The notes under the pieces are model-generated. The model worked only from the letters and a program-made list of their open reading frames with translations, did no database searches and was not told the origin of the DNA. The position numbers were made by a program, and so were the translations under genes. From Notospermus geniculatus (Eukaryota > Nemertea > Pilidiophora > Heteronemertea > Lineidae), in the NCBI GenBank assembly GCA_002633025.1, contig NMRB01000145.1, positions 77,438-141,437 of the forward strand: a stretch of 64,000 nucleotides of DNA, given 5' to 3'. Shown piece after piece: positions 9,501-23,300 of the stretch (positions are counted from its first letter, which is position 1; every line of letters starts with the position of its first letter).

Positions 9501-12410
9501 TTTGTGTGGGAAATTGCTCAGGACCGGGATGTCAGTTCATTTCAATAGTTTTAACCACTAGTGACACCTATTGAAAAAGTCGGCTAGGGCCCCCGTTATT
9601 TGTAAAAATTGTGCATTACATATGTAATGGATAAGTGTATATGGACAACTGTGTGTATAAAGGCAGAAGATTCGTTTTGTTCAGAGCTATTGTTGGCCAT
9701 GGTGTTAAAAATCAAGAAAATCATGTTCTGATAAGAGCGATTGGCTCTAGAGTATTCATACTTGTACATAGGTACCTCTATGTTTGACCTGCCACAGTAT
9801 ACAGCAGGATTACAATGGCATGATCGTCGGCTCTATCGTATGCCGTTAATTAAATGATTTTGTTGTTTTGATCTAACTTATTAGGGGGATGACAGACGAG
9901 TGAACGGCTGTTGCCATGGCGCAATCAAGACACTCCGAGATGGATACGCCACCAGACCATCCTTTGTAGACTAATCCCAAACCTAACTCCCAAGTGAACT
10001 CGGCGTGGTTTCACCCACCCGCGCATTAGATTACGAAAACAACTCTTTATTTGTCGCATGATAGATTCTCTCATTACCGCATGGTGGGGAAGTGAAGGAG
10101 ATGACCAGGTCTACCTGGCTGTAATTGACATATCTCATTAAGACATCCCTCGGACAATGATAAGACGGCTCCTGCATGTGGCGTGATGAGCACGACGGTG
10201 GCGTATCAAGATTGTGTGTTACGTAATATGACGATTGTTTCAATAGTCATTGTACAACCCATCATTGCCCGTGCGAACATCTTTATTTCACACGCCAATA
10301 CCTGATGACGGCTCTTGTTTTCTCCTGAGCTCGACGAGTTGCAGCGAAACATCATCAGCTGTATCACCATGAACATGATTAATTTATTAAACGATTGAAT
10401 GGTTTTGAATGCAAACATGTTGTTCTTCCAGCGTTCGTTCGTTGTACCTAGTTTCGCCCTGCGCCGCCTTCGCCCACTCATTTCCAATCATTGATACTAA
10501 ATTTACGAAAAAATGGGTAAATTATCACCCAAAAATCTTCAGGTATAACTTAGTCACGAGGCATGACACCGATGTCTCGCATGTGTGAGCTCTTTTCAAA
10601 GTGTGATGGTGGTATCATCTCCACTTAATTAACAACGACTTACGGTCGAGAAACATGCGATCGAGGCCTCAGGGGCCGAGAGACAGGTTAGGAGAGACAG
10701 AGGAAGTGGCAACGACTGTCATCTCACAGCAGTAGGTGTTGTCTTCCTTAGATAAACACGAAAGCCGCCGTGGTAAGATGAGTATCATTCGTAAAACCTT
10801 TAGGTGATAGCACGGAACGCGACACTCGTCATTAGAAGTATGTGAAGAACGAATTCGAGATATTTTGACCGTTGCTACGTGTTATGAGGTAAGAGGATTC
10901 TGTTTCTGTGGGATGAGTTTAAAATTGTTGGCCGTATATTTGACCAATCAGGAGACGGGATTCGGTTTCTATAGGTCTGTTCGTCCACAAGTGGCTGTGA
11001 ATCGGAAGAAGAGACCCTTTCACAAGTTGACTTTTTCGCGCTCGCGTTGTTGACCAAACGGAGTGGTCTCCATGATATTCTCGACGTTAATGTACCAATT
11101 GTAGATCGTAGATGTTTTAATAATCTACTTGTTGAGGATAAGGCTTAGTTGGAAGGGGGGTGGAGATTACCATTCGTCCAAGAAGAGCTCTTATAAACTA
11201 GGATTTCTGATATAAGGTAGGCTGGTTTTATTCAAAGACGACTGAATCCTGAATTTCACAACATCAAATATTGATTCCTTTTGACAGGAATTTGAGACAC
11301 GAATCATGAATTAACTTCTTACATTTAGATTTCACGATAAAGAATAACATTTCTCTATGCCGATCTTTGTGTTCCCCTCCTATCATTCCATTATCGGAAA
11401 GGGGTGCAGTCTAACATGTCTTACTCGTCTTCGTTCTGGAAGAGACATAAGCCGCTCGGTCGTTTGCCATGATATCATCATTGGCATCAGTTGTTTGTTT
11501 TCCTATACTCATTATTCCCGGTGATTTTTTATGGTCAGTGTTCCTCGCATTGCTCCTTGCTAAAGCACACAATGATATCATTCCCTCGGGTTGAAACAAA
11601 CCATATCTGGCGCATGTTAGTGCAGGATACTCCCTCCTTTCTTTCGGTATATTCGGTCTAAATTGGATTTTCAATAAGTGCCGGATTTGTACAGGATATT
11701 TCAAGGATTCTGTATCGTCGTTCAACTGGGTGCGGCCCCCAAGGTCATTGACGGCAAACTTACGATAGAACAGCCCAGAAGACAGTAAGATGGAACCAAT
11801 CAGGGACTCTGTAACATAACTTAAAGTCGCTTCCAATAGAACGGCTACACGACTGTGACTTCTAGCCAATCAGGGACTCTCTAACATGACTTACAATCGC
11901 TTCCAATGGAATGACCAGACGACTCTGATTCTAACCAATCAGGGACTCTCTAAAATGACTCACACAATGACTAACTTTCACGCATAACAGCGAGGTGGGC
12001 GGTGTGGATAGGGTCTGTGAGGAGGGTTAAGTTGGGAAGCAGAACGACAATTGGCTCAAACGAAGCAGAGAGAACCGAACCCACTTTACGATCAGGATTA
12101 CTACAGGCGCCTCTTCAGCCTTATTTCTCGCGTGAGTTGGGTCTCTATGGGCAACTCAACCATAGAAATTAATCGTTTGTGACATTGATCTCATGGGGGA
12201 AACCAACTCATGGTAAACAGCTCATGCATTGGGAGCCAACTCGCCGAGAAATAACCCTTCTTTAGGCTGCCACATTTTGATAAGATTGCATAAAACGGCT
12301 GTGAATTAATTTGATTTGTTGCAGGATACATAATCATATCATGATTCTACGACCAGGAAATGCACTGCCGGAACAGACTATGAAAAATTAAGAAAGCGGA
12401 TACGTTCACA
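9501..12410. other. Intergenic region upstream of the astacin gene
   Basis: No gene could be supported. The longest reading frame (minus strand, 11411-11869) has no recognisable domain and overlaps a tandem repeat, so it is not called. The last few hundred bases should include the astacin promoter; no clear TATA box was identified. Confidence 0.5.
11796..11965. repeat. About 70 bp tandem repeat, 2.4 copies
   Basis: CCAATCAGGGACTCT recurs at 11796, 11866 and 11935. The blocks between share CGCTTCCAAT and ACGACT. Spacing is 70 and 69 bp, and the units are diverged. Confidence 0.85.
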
Positions 12411-15400
12411 ATGGGACACACATGGATAGTGATATTTATACACATAACACTGGTAAGTTGTCTATGGTATGAAAACATCACACCGCTTTAAATGTTTCAT
12501 GAAGAAAATTTCCGTAGCAAGAGCTCATTAGTGGTCCAGGTGTTTGGTGATGAGTTTCATAACCGAAGTTGCTTCCGCTCTTCCAAAACTGAAGCGAGAA
12601 CGTCACGTCACATTAGCGGTCTCCTGATTGGCTAAGTTAGCCTGAAGGATGACCAATCATAAAAACTTCATATATTTTTTTTTATATTCTGCGGTATGGT
12701 TAATCGGAGCACAATAACAATCCTGATTGGTCAGTTTTGTCGACTCATCTTGTTCGGCGTTTTTGCGCAGGAGACTATACAGTTTTCGCAAAGCCCCCGA
12801 AACGCCAACGCGCACGTCTATCCTTTTGTTCGGTGCTCTCTTCGTGGCATCGAACAATGGGTTTGGCGTTGGCGTTGGCGTTTCGGGGGCTTTGCGAAAA
12901 CTCCCTACTATGACCAGGTCTGTTACCTGACCCTGATACAAAATATGTCCCACTACGATCGCCTCCAGTTGGATTAATTACCTGTCGGGGAAGCTGACAG
13001 GGGAAGTGACATGCCAGTTGCAGATTGAACACATCAACCTACGTGTAGTCGTGACTTGAATTACTTCGTCGGATTGACGATCTCGAATTGTCTACGACCA
13101 TCTTAACATTATAGGCCACGACAAGACAATTGAGAGCAGAGACTGCATCAGATTGATTCGTCTTTTCAACAACCTGAGCACCTCTCACTAGCGGACATCA
13201 AAATTTGTCATATTCGTACTCTGGAATCACGACACTGGGTGGATGAGCAGGCCCTATCCTTTTTCAAAAGCGTAGAGTCCTCTGCGGTTTTCGCGTTTCG
13301 CCGAAGCTCTGTTCCTCTTCGCTTATTGCTATTAAATTCTTCTTTCTGGCACAGGTTGTGATGCTTCTCCCTCCGGTGTCAGCCCAGAAAGAACTACAAA
13401 AAGATGACAACATTCTACGCCACACGATCGCCAGCATCCTCAGAACGTTCACTGCGTCGGCTTCTGTAGCCCAGTCGATGAAGGATGATGGCAATATGTA
13501 TCGGTAAGTTGTAGTTTGGTATCGAAGAAATCTGCATATTGTTCATTTTGGAGAAGTATTTGTTCGCGGCCCACTTGCGAAAAGCGGACACATCAAAATT
13601 CGTCATCGGAAAAGCCCGGCGACAGCTACATTTTGTCCAATGAGGAGAAAGTTTATTTTTGAAGCAATAAGAGTGAGCTGGAGAGGAAGGGGTTTCCAAA
13701 CTTCTGCAACATAATACGCAGGCCTAATACCTGACTCCTGGCCAACAGGGCTCTCTCTAGGCGTCACCCAATCAGTGGTAGGAAAAGCAAATGTAAACGT
13801 GTGTGACACTTTTTGCCAATTCTTCAGGTCGCACACAGAGAAGCCCGCACGGATTGAGAAGCGAAAGGCTGTGATTGGCCAACGTTACCGATGGACGAAT
13901 AGGACCATTCCCTTTCAACTTGAGTTGGGAGAATTTAGTACGTCTTTTGTGGGTTCAATTCGCACTCGCGCTCTTTAGGAGAAGGGACTTTCATTGATAC
14001 CATGGTCGTTTCTCCTTGGGTTCCGTTTTCTCTCCGTCCTCAAAATCAAATCGAAGTAGCTAAAGATTCTCTTCAGCGCAAGTAACATTAACATCATTCC
14101 TCCGTATCTTGCCAAAGATTATTGCGAGATAATTCTCATTTCTCCCTCCGTAGCGGAGCACCAACTTCACGAGCTTGAGACAGCGTTCCAGACGTACATG
14201 ACAGAAACCTGCCTGACGTTCCGACCAGCCGTTCCAACCGATGTCAACAAACTCTCCTTCAAGAATGGACCTGGGTGAGTAGATTACCACGACGAAGAAA
14301 TATACCCTCCGTGGGGTGTCTCGTTGTCGCCGATCGGGCCTACAGATGATCCACTTCCCTGGCAATAAGGCGGGAAACTGTGACAAAGGTGGCTGAAAAA
14401 AGTGTACGTTTCCGTGAAACTTTGGGTCTGTGAGCGTCTTCAGAGACTTGAAAACGAAGAAAGGCATCGCTTTGTTAGGCTTGCCGGTACATAATTGTCC
14501 GACCTGAAGACTTGATTGGAAGCACTTCACTGTGACCTTTGTAGTCCACCTTCTCGAAAAACTGACCTGCGCCCTCAAAGGTCCGATTTCGTTTCATTTC
14601 AGATGCAGTTCCCAATCAGTAGGTATGACCGGAGGCACACAGACGATCACCCTCAGCGCTGATGGCTGCCGGTCGGTATGTGATATTACATTGTTCTCAT
14701 TTCTATTTACACCTTTGAATCAACTCTGTTTAAGGTATAGCCTCTCGTGACGATCTGTCAAATAAAACCAAGTCTCATGCAAGTCGCCATTCCTCTCGCG
14801 AACAACCGGGCTTATAGCACCCTGAGCCTCGTTATCGAATGATTTATCTGATGTCGCCTCTGTAGTTGTCCTATCTCTTTCCTTCCCAGCTGGGCATGTA
14901 TCTCCACGAGCTTGGCCATGCTGTCGGCCTCCTCCACGAACATCAGCTACCAGGAAGGGAGAAACACATTCGAATCAACTGGGCGAAAGTGGACCCAACA
15001 ATGAGAAAATGGTTCGATATATATAACCCACGGGAAGCAGAATATTATGATATCCCGTATGACGTCACTTCCGTCATGCATTATGGGTTAAAGGTAAATG
15101 CAATATAATGTTATGCGTCCGTTTTGTCTGTACGACGTTGGATGAGTGACAACGGAACGACCAAGTCAGTCGGTTGCATTGACCTCCGAAAGTTTTACGT
15201 CTCTGGGTATCTCAACACCATCTTTTCTTTACAGTCTTTCAGCATCGACGGTTCTGATACCATCACCACCATTGACCCTGAGGACCGCAAGAAAGTCGGT
15301 GAAATTTACTGGAAGTTGCTTTCATTCACCGATGTTAAAGTCCTGAATCTGATGTACAGCTGTTCCGGTAAGTAGGCCCTTACGGCTGGGCCTACCAGAT

Positions 15401-16486
15401 TTCTTTACATTTTCATTATATATATATATAAGTAGCTTTATTCATGTAATAATAATTACATTGACAGAAAACAGAAAAGGTGCGAGTGCTAACTAAGGTA
15501 GAAGAAAAAAGTCAGTGAAGGTGCACACAAAAACAAAATCCCCTTACGTAGACATGAGCAATAGTAGCAAAGTTACGGAAGACAGCTATTGAGTACAAAG
15601 AAAACTTAGAATGGCATTAATATTGGCTACGTCATCTCCTGTCATAGTTTCTCTCAGATGTAGAAAGTCCCTAATGATTGCAGCTGTGTTAATTAATCCT
15701 TGATGAGGTGGAACATATGGTACATATCTGACTGAACTTACATTATATCGGGATACATTAAGTGTGTGTGACATAAATGACAAAGTGTGTGAAACCGGAG
15801 ATCTGCTTCCATTTAATATCAACATGTAGGCCAGCTTGGCATATGAATTTGTACTGTTCGTATAATCATTAGGAGTTCAAGCGGAAAAAATGTGATACAG
15901 TGATGCTGAGCTTTATATGACGTTTTTTACTGGGAAGACGTTAGGCCTTAAACTGGATTTTTGACAAATTTTATCATTTTCCTTTCTTTCAGATCATTGC
16001 TCTTCCAATATCCCATGTCCGCACGAAGGTTTTGTGGATAAACATTGTAAATGCGTCACTCCGCAGTGTAAGTAAAGCATGGACCAAACTTTCAAGTGCC
16101 TTGTTTGAATAAGTAAGAACATTTTAAATGATTCAGCACTGGAACGAAGTCAGGAGACCACTACCAGCTTTTTGCAATCAATGACAAGCGCAGGTCGTGT
16201 GCAGTCACTGGGCGGTGTCTTTGTCTTGGCCTCTTGTAGCCTAAATTACCCGCTGCCTCAAGCAACCGAGCACCCCAACACCGCGAAGCCACAGATAGCA
16301 CTCACATGTAGCCTTATGTGTTCCTTATTTCTTACAGCCTACCACGATTCTCACTGCTTCAATCGTTATGAGAGAGAGGAGGTATGCTACCGCTTTAAAT
16401 CAATCGGATTGTGCGACTATACCCCGGACTGGATGAGCAAAAACTGTCGAAAGGCTTGCGGACGCTGCCCAAATTTTGGTGTATGA
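12411..16486 (+). CDS. Secreted astacin-family zinc metalloprotease with EGF-like and ShK modules
   Basis: Nine exons: 12411-12452, 13355-13503, 13828-13937, 14154-14274, 14603-14675, 14890-15093, 15235-15367, 15993-16067 and 16338-16486 (351 aa). A signal peptide (about residues 1-24, ending PVSAQ) is followed by a propeptide with an EKRK basic site before the protease domain. The catalytic motif HELGHAVGLLHEH gives zinc ligands His171, His175 and His181. The Met-turn SVMHYGL supplies Met228 and Tyr230. A Cys-rich EGF-like piece is coded by exon 8 and a six-cysteine ShK (SXC) domain by exon 9. An in-frame 57 bp Ser/Thr-rich exon at 16137-16193 may be included (370 aa); its donor AG/GTCGTG is weak. 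Family role: extracellular proteolysis in development, digestion or hatching; the exact substrate cannot be read from sequence. A truncated duplicate lies at 1-2654. Confidence 0.9.
12780..12902. repeat. Foldback element in astacin intron 1 (orthologous to 338-461)
   Basis: Same arms as the element at 338-461, with a few substitutions (arm end CGCACG instead of CGAACG). It occupies the same intron position in the two duplicated loci. Confidence 0.8.
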
Positions 16487-16687
16487 CGACGTGGTGGATT
16501 GGTCGCCAAAAAAGGACTGGAATGACGTCATGTTAGTGGTGTATGGGGAGGCGGGAGTTCAGGCGTCACAGGTTGCACAATACACCCGGACAACACATCG
16601 GAGAAGACAATTTTAATCGACTGTTGACTTTCTTGTGTATTAGACGATACGAAACTGTGAAATGTACGACATGTAGAAATTGTTTAA

Positions 16688-16693
16688 AATAAA
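16688..16693 (+). terminator. Polyadenylation signal AATAAA of the astacin gene
   Basis: AATAAA lies about 200 bp after the stop at 16486, in a short A-rich 3' UTR. Position and strand fit. Confidence 0.7.
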
Positions 16694-16735
16694 AAGGGAA
16701 ATTTGTATTATAGAAGGTTTTGGTTCTTTATCTGG

Positions 16736-16920
16736 GCAGGGGCGGATCGGCCAGGATTTCGGGAAAGAGGGAGTGCACTGTGCTAGAAACATATTGAAAT
16801 CTGCGGTGAATTTCAATGATTTGCTCCAAACTTCAGAATTTCACGGTCGATTTTAAAGATTTTTCAGCCGAAAGGGGGGGGGGCGTGCGGCGGGCGCCCC
16901 CTTGGATCCGCGCCTGCTGG
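16736..16920. mobile_element. CAGGGGCGGATC-type MITE, copy 1
   Basis: Left end CAGGGGCGGATCGGCCAGGA, right end GGATCCGCGCCTG. The interior includes TCTGCGGTGAATTTCAATGA and a G-run GGCGTGCGGCGGGCGC. Family members are at 37175-37440, 38103-38250 and 51890-52075. The ends look hAT-like, but no transposase is present. Confidence 0.75.
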
Positions 16921-17116
16921 GAGTTATAGACCAATCCCCTCCCCTTCCCCCGCCCAATAGAACTCTGCAGAACTTCCATCAACCCACAATCAGTGCCAGT
17001 GAAATGACTTAGTGATCGAATGTTGTTGATGAAATCCTACGAAAGCCATCGTCCCCCGTATTCTGGCATCATAGATACACCCTCCCTGTGAGCTATGTTG
17101 TCTGGTTGAAATCTTT

Positions 17117-17193
17117 GCTGTGCCACTGCCGCGGCGCTACTGTCAACGGACATTTCATTTCATTTCATTTCGACAGTGGCGCCGCGGCAGTGA
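17117..17193. repeat. GC-rich hairpin just upstream of SNRNP27
   Basis: TGCCACTGCCGCGGCGCTAC (about 17119-17138) faces GTGGCGCCGCGGCAGTG (about 17177-17193), separated by CATTTCATTTCATTTC. It lies about 130-200 bp before the start codon and may be part of the promoter or 5' UTR. Confidence 0.7.
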
Positions 17194-17322
17194 AGCGGCA
17201 AAGAGAGAAACCAAAGACGTATAGTACTTCAATTCGACACGAGATGGCGCTAAGGTATCAAACTGGTCGCTGGTCACTCGGGCACCTACGTATATTCTAC
17301 GTACACTCTTGTGCAACAAATA

Positions 17323-20300
17323 ATGGGTCGCAGTCGAAGCCGAAGTCGATCGCCAAGAAGAGGTGAAATACTTCGTTTTATGCATATTTTTTCCTCGTAT
17401 TCTTCGTTTAGTTTGTAAAATAGATTATAAAGAATCCATAAATATATATATCTGCCTCTGGTTGGATGTTGCTGTGTTATTTTTTTGCCACAAAAAGGTG
17501 GATAATTTTATCTGTTTATCCCACGCACGCGTTCGCGTGCATGACGCAGTGCATGGCGCCTAGCCTACACTGCACTCAATCCCACACGTTGAATGCACTG
17601 AGACGGTGGACTTGCCATGTTACGTTACGGTCTAAGACTATGGCAGCTGCTTGGTAGGCCTAGCAGGCTTTTAGAAGGTAGGCCCAGCCTGCCTACCGCA
17701 GGCCTACCGGTACATTGATTGACAACATTCAACATGTTCAACAACAAACAACATGACAATTAATTGTAAATTAGACAACCAAAAGAATTTAAGAAGAAAA
17801 GAAGCCAACCACATACTACCCATTGCCTCTGAGATGATCCGTGGATGGAGGTAGGCCTATACCGGTAGCTAGGCCTATTTTTACCTCCATGGATGATCAT
17901 GCTCATGTCATGTCAACCATGCACGGTGAATGATGGGCCAACTACATATATAGGCCTAGGCCTAGAAGACATTCATACTGATTAGTGATTAGAAAAAGAC
18001 TCATTCAGACCCTTTTGTTCTCTATACCTGCAGGAGATTATCGTGATTATCGAAGCAGCGGCGCTGGTGGAAGTAGTAGTGGAGGCGGAGGAAGAGGTTC
18101 AGGTAAAACACAGTCTAAATTCTTGCTTCTGTCTTGAATTGTCGAGAGTAGGCAGAGATACCATAGATTATACTTGTGTGTTTAGATATCAGTTGAGGAT
18201 GCGCAATCTTTTATCGTATTGCTTTTCTTCAGATCGCTACGGAGGTGGAGGCGGAAAAAGTCGTTACAACAAGAGATCACGGTCACGTTCCAGATCACCA
18301 ATGAGGAGGTCATACTCGCCAAAACGAAACGAGCAGTTTCAGTCTGAAAGGAAAGGGGAATGGTAGGTGGCAGAATATCATACCGCCCAGTGTGAGTTGT
18401 GATTGGACCTATCAAAGTGCTATCAATCACAGTCGTACATATGTACACATGCTCTGGCCAGTGTGAGTACTGGTAATGATGGGCATGGTGCTAACATACT
18501 CATACTTTTTAGAAAAAAACATGATTTACGCACTGGTAGTGGTGGGTTTGTGCACTAGACTAAGGTAACACCATTCACAGTCAAACTGCATACAACTCTC
18601 TCCTTACACTATCTGATTTCACAATGGTCGGTGTGGAGAAAGCCTACAACATACTCATGTTTTATTTCCAGGGAGAACTCTGGTTATGGTGGTGGGAGAG
18701 TACCACCATCTGAAAGACCACCTCCGGAAGGTAAGGTACACTCTTGTAGGAAAGTAAAAGGACAGCAAGTTATCCTTAATATCTCAAAAACCACTGGCGC
18801 TACAACAATGGTATTTGCACCCAATCTGTAGCAACATGTTGGGCATAGAACCATGGTGTTTTGACAAAAATCAATTTTAATTAATTCACAGAAAAATGAC
18901 ATTTTATAAAATCACTTTTTTGACAATTTTTGAAAAATCGTCCGATTTCAAATTTTCTTTCTTCATGATATTCAACTTGCCTGACGGACCAACATCTGCA
19001 ACTTATCCTTTTTAGAATCTCAAGAGAAAATGCCTTTTTTGGCATTTTTTAGCAAAAATAAATCCCACTCACACAGTCATATAGAAACACCTCTTGGACA
19101 GCCCCTCTTTACGGATTTTATACTCTGAAGAGCAGGCCTGGGGCAGTTCCAGTTCAGTTCTCATGTTATGCACCAAATGAGAAGTGACACTGACTTCAAC
19201 CCATGTCTGTTCAGTGCAAAACCTCATCAATACCATGAATTGGCTTTTATTTGTAAAAGGAAGTTACGTCATACTGCCAATATAACAAGGGTCTTGGGAG
19301 ACCACAGGTTTTGTTGATCACTGTCTGTTATGACAACAAGATTCCTGGCTAAGAGGGGCTGTCCTAGAGGTGTTGTCTGTTTGACTGTATGAGTGGGATT
19401 CATTTTGCTGAAAAATGCAAAAAGAGGCATTTTCTCTTGATATTTTAAAAGGGAAAAGTTGCAGATGTTGGTCAGTCAGGCACGTGGAATGTAACGAAGA
19501 AAGAAATTTTGAAATCGGACGATTTTTCAAAAATTGTGAAAAAAGTCATTTTACAAAATGTCATTTTTCTCTTAATTAATTAAAATAGATTTTTGTCAAA
19601 ACACCATGGTTCTAGGCCCAACATGTTGCTACAGATTGGGTGCAAATACCATTGCTGTAGCTCCAATGGTTTTTGAGATATTTAGGAAAACTTGCTGTCC
19701 TTTTACTTTCCTACAAGAGTGTACATTGTAATGTAGTTTAACCATTAAAATATCGATTGAAAACCGATGTTGATATCAGTTGTTGGAGGGGGAGGTCGGA
19801 GCCCAATTCAGTTAGAGGTTTGTTTGGGGATACTGATAGATGTTCTGTTTTTCATTTTCAGAGGATAGCCTAGAGGGAAAGAATGAAGAGGAGCTGCAGA
19901 TGATGAAAGTCATGGGATTTGGTGACTTCTCCACAACCAAGGTGGGACAGATATGTTTGCAACACTTAATCTGAGGAGTCTATATTGTCGAGGCATTCTT
20001 TTCGTATAAAAATCCAGTCTATTCATAGTTGGATAAGATATGAATTCATGATCCCCGGTACCACAGTGAGTTCGGACCCCTGGGGAAGGCATGAAAGTCC
20101 TACCCAGGAGGGAAGGATGGCATTGATTCTTACCTGCAGTGCAGTTTTTAGGTCTGCTTTCATACCAACCACAACATCTTATACATGATGTTCTTTTTCT
20201 CTTATTTCAGGGGAAAAATGTTTCTGGAAATGATGTATATGTGGCAAATATCACCCGCAAAAGACGATATAGGTGAGAACAGAGTGCTTGAGCAATTTTG

Positions 20301-23300
20301 CTCAAGACTCCCAGATATAGATTCAAAGACTACATTCAGGGGGACATTGTCGCTGTCGTACAGGGTCTTAAAATAAGGGTCGGCATAATATGAGAGTATT
20401 GTCAGCCATATCTGTATGTAGGGTGGCAGTACTTTATTTCACTTTCAGTTTTTCTTCGCCGATGTGTCTTACTTATTGTGTAATGACCCTGTCTAAACTC
20501 ATGAGTTCATAAGGTCATTTCATATCCCCTTGCGGGGCCTTAGCCATAGTGCTGGCCTTGCTAATGACAAGAAAAGGTGACTATGGTGAGCCTGTATGAT
20601 ATCGTGTCGTCCATCGTCGTGGTGTGTTCGTTCTTTGCTTCACCTAGAATATTTTAAACTGTGTGCAAAACCTTGCAGCAAAACTATTTCGGGTCAAAAT
20701 CGAGTAGTGTTGTACGCTGTGGCCTGAAGGGGCACTTTGTGGCAACCTTTTGGCCATATCTCCTGAACACTGTTCACGAAACGTATGGGTAGGTTATTGC
20801 GCAAGTCCCGCGTTTTGATGGTTTGATTCCTAGGGATTTCCCGAAATGATGTTTATTTTTATCGTTTGTCACTTACTGTATTTTTACAGGTTTATTTCTT
20901 AATTTCACCTGAGTCAGTCTGTAGTGGCAGAAACCCTGTATTCTTACACTAATGGTGATAGGCCTAGCTAGGATCACCAAATTTTTACTGTAATTGTATC
21001 TAACAAGACTACTTCGCAATTAATGCAGGTTCTTGAATTGATTTGATGCTTTTTCAAGGTCATGGAGGTCATATGTGAATAGCTAAAACACGGCACGTTT
21101 TGCGTCAACTTGACCTAGATTCTTCTAGTGGTGCAAAGGTGTCCACGAGGGACTAAAGTAGGAGAGAAATTTTGCTTTGATCGGATATAAAATATGGCAT
21201 CCAGGGGGCAATGTCCTTGTACCATCGTTCTTAACGACAGGACAAATGTGAGCACAATGGCCCTGGCCATTTCACTTTCAATCATGGGGGTAAATTCTGA
21301 ACAGGGGTTGTTTCTCCAGAACGAGTTCACTGTTGAAGCAGCCAAACAGCTTAGCACAAGAGATAATGCAGTTACATGAGTGTCCTTCTTAAGAAGCCCA
21401 ACCAGCTTTTTCTGGACTGGCCATAAAATGTTCAGTGAAGGCCAAGAATGCATTTACAACACCTAAGCTATATCTTACAACCCCATTTGTATGGGTCAGT
21501 TTGATGAAGATAAAGCTAGGCAAAATATTTTGTGAAAAAGTAGGATTGTTTGTATGTGATACATTACATGAGATAATTATTAACCACCAGAATTGGGAAG
21601 GGCAGCGACTAACAGATTTCCTTTCCAAATGACAAGTATCATTTGTCTGTGCTTTGTACATGTTATTGGGTGAAGCCCGAGTCTGGATTATTGTTTAACT
21701 TTCACTTCATACAGTGACAACAACGGTCCAGGAGACAACATCCCCGGGGAGCTCTTCATTATGGGTGAGGCCGGCATGAGAAATTGCAAGAGGATCAATA
21801 CAGCTCTTTCCACAGCAGAAGTGGATGATTGGCTGGGAAGCGATGGCCGCAAGTATATCGAACGTCAGTTAGAAGATGATGATCCACCTTTTGGNGTGGT
21901 TTGATTCCTAGGGATTTCCCGAAATGATGTTTATTTTTATCGTTTGTCACTTACTGTATTTTTACAGGTTTATTTCTTTAAATTTCACCTGATTCGGTCT
22001 GTAGTGGCAGAAACCCTGCATTCTTACACTAATGGTGATAGGCCTAGCTAGGATCACCAAATTTTTACTGTAATTGTATCTAACAAGCCTACTTCGCAAT
22101 TAATGCAGGTTCTTGAATTGATTTGATGCTTTTTCAAGGTCATGGAGGTCATATGTGAATAGCTAAAACACGGCACGTTTTGCGACAACTTGACCTACCG
22201 TAGATTCTTCTAGTGGTGCAAAGGTGTCCATGAGGGACTAAAGTAGGAGAGAAATTTTGCTTTGATCGGATATAAAATATGGCATCAAGGGGGCAATGTC
22301 CTTGTACCATCGTTCTTAACGACAGGACAAATGTGAGCACAATGGCCCTGGCCATTTCACTTTCAATCATGGGGGTAAATTCTGAACAGCATGGATTCAG
22401 ACCCGTGGTTGTTTCTCCAGAACGAGTTCACTGTTGAAGCAGCCGAACAGCTTAGCACAAGAGATAATGCAGTTACATGAGTGTCCTTCTTAAGAAGCCC
22501 AACCGGCTTTTTCTGGACTGGCCATAAAATGTTCAGTGAAGGCCAAGAATGCATTTACATCACCTAAGCTATATCTGACAACCCCATTTCTATGGGTGAG
22601 TTTGATGAAGATAAAGCTAGGCAAAATATTTCTTTTGTGAAAAAGTAGGATTGTTTGTATGTGATACATTACATGAGATAATTATTAAACACCAGAATTG
22701 GGAAGGGCAGCGACTAACAGATTTCCTTTCCAAATAACAAGTATCATTTGTCTGTGCTTTGTACATGTTATTGGGTGAAGCCCGAGTCTGGATTATTGTT
22801 TAACTTTCACTTCATACAGTGACAACAACGGTCCAGGAGACAACATCCCCGGGGAGCTCTTCATTATGGGTGAGGCCGGCATGCGAAATTGCAAGAGGAT
22901 AAATACAGCTCTTTCCACAGCAGAAGTGGATGATTGGCTGGGAAGCGATGGCCGCAAGTATATCGAACGTCAGTTAGAAGATGATGATCCACCTTTTGGA
23001 GGTGGAAGAGGAGGTCGGGGTGGAGGAAGAGGTCGCGGTGACCGTGGCAGAGGTCGTGGTGACCGTGGAGGTCGTGGCGGAGGTCGCGGTAGTGACCGTG
23101 GTGGAGGTCGTGGTAGTGACCGTGGTGGAGGTCGTGGTAGTGACCGTGGCGGAGGTCGTGGCAGTGACCGAGGTGGTCGTGGCCGGGGACGCGGTGGTTA
23201 TGATAGAGGTGACAAAGATGGAGGCGGCTCAGGAGGCTACAGTGATAACAAGAGTAACGATACAGGATATGGGGGCCTTGGTTCCGCAAGTAACAGAGGA

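Noticed and set aside
11411-11869. 152-codon minus-strand open frame
   Set aside because: No recognisable domain; its start overlaps a CCAATCAGGG tandem repeat, and no convincing splice or promoter context was seen.
13958-14150. Reading exons 3 and 4 of the astacin as longer frames (TSFVG... and NINIIPPYLAKDYC...)
   Set aside because: The alternative junction 13937/14154 gives GEFTEHQLHELETAF, which matches the astacin family and keeps phase; the longer frames do not.
22864-23289. His-rich minus-strand frame with HYHDLHHG-type repeats
   Set aside because: It is the antisense shadow of the RGG repeats at 22820-24026. There are no splice sites or independent support.
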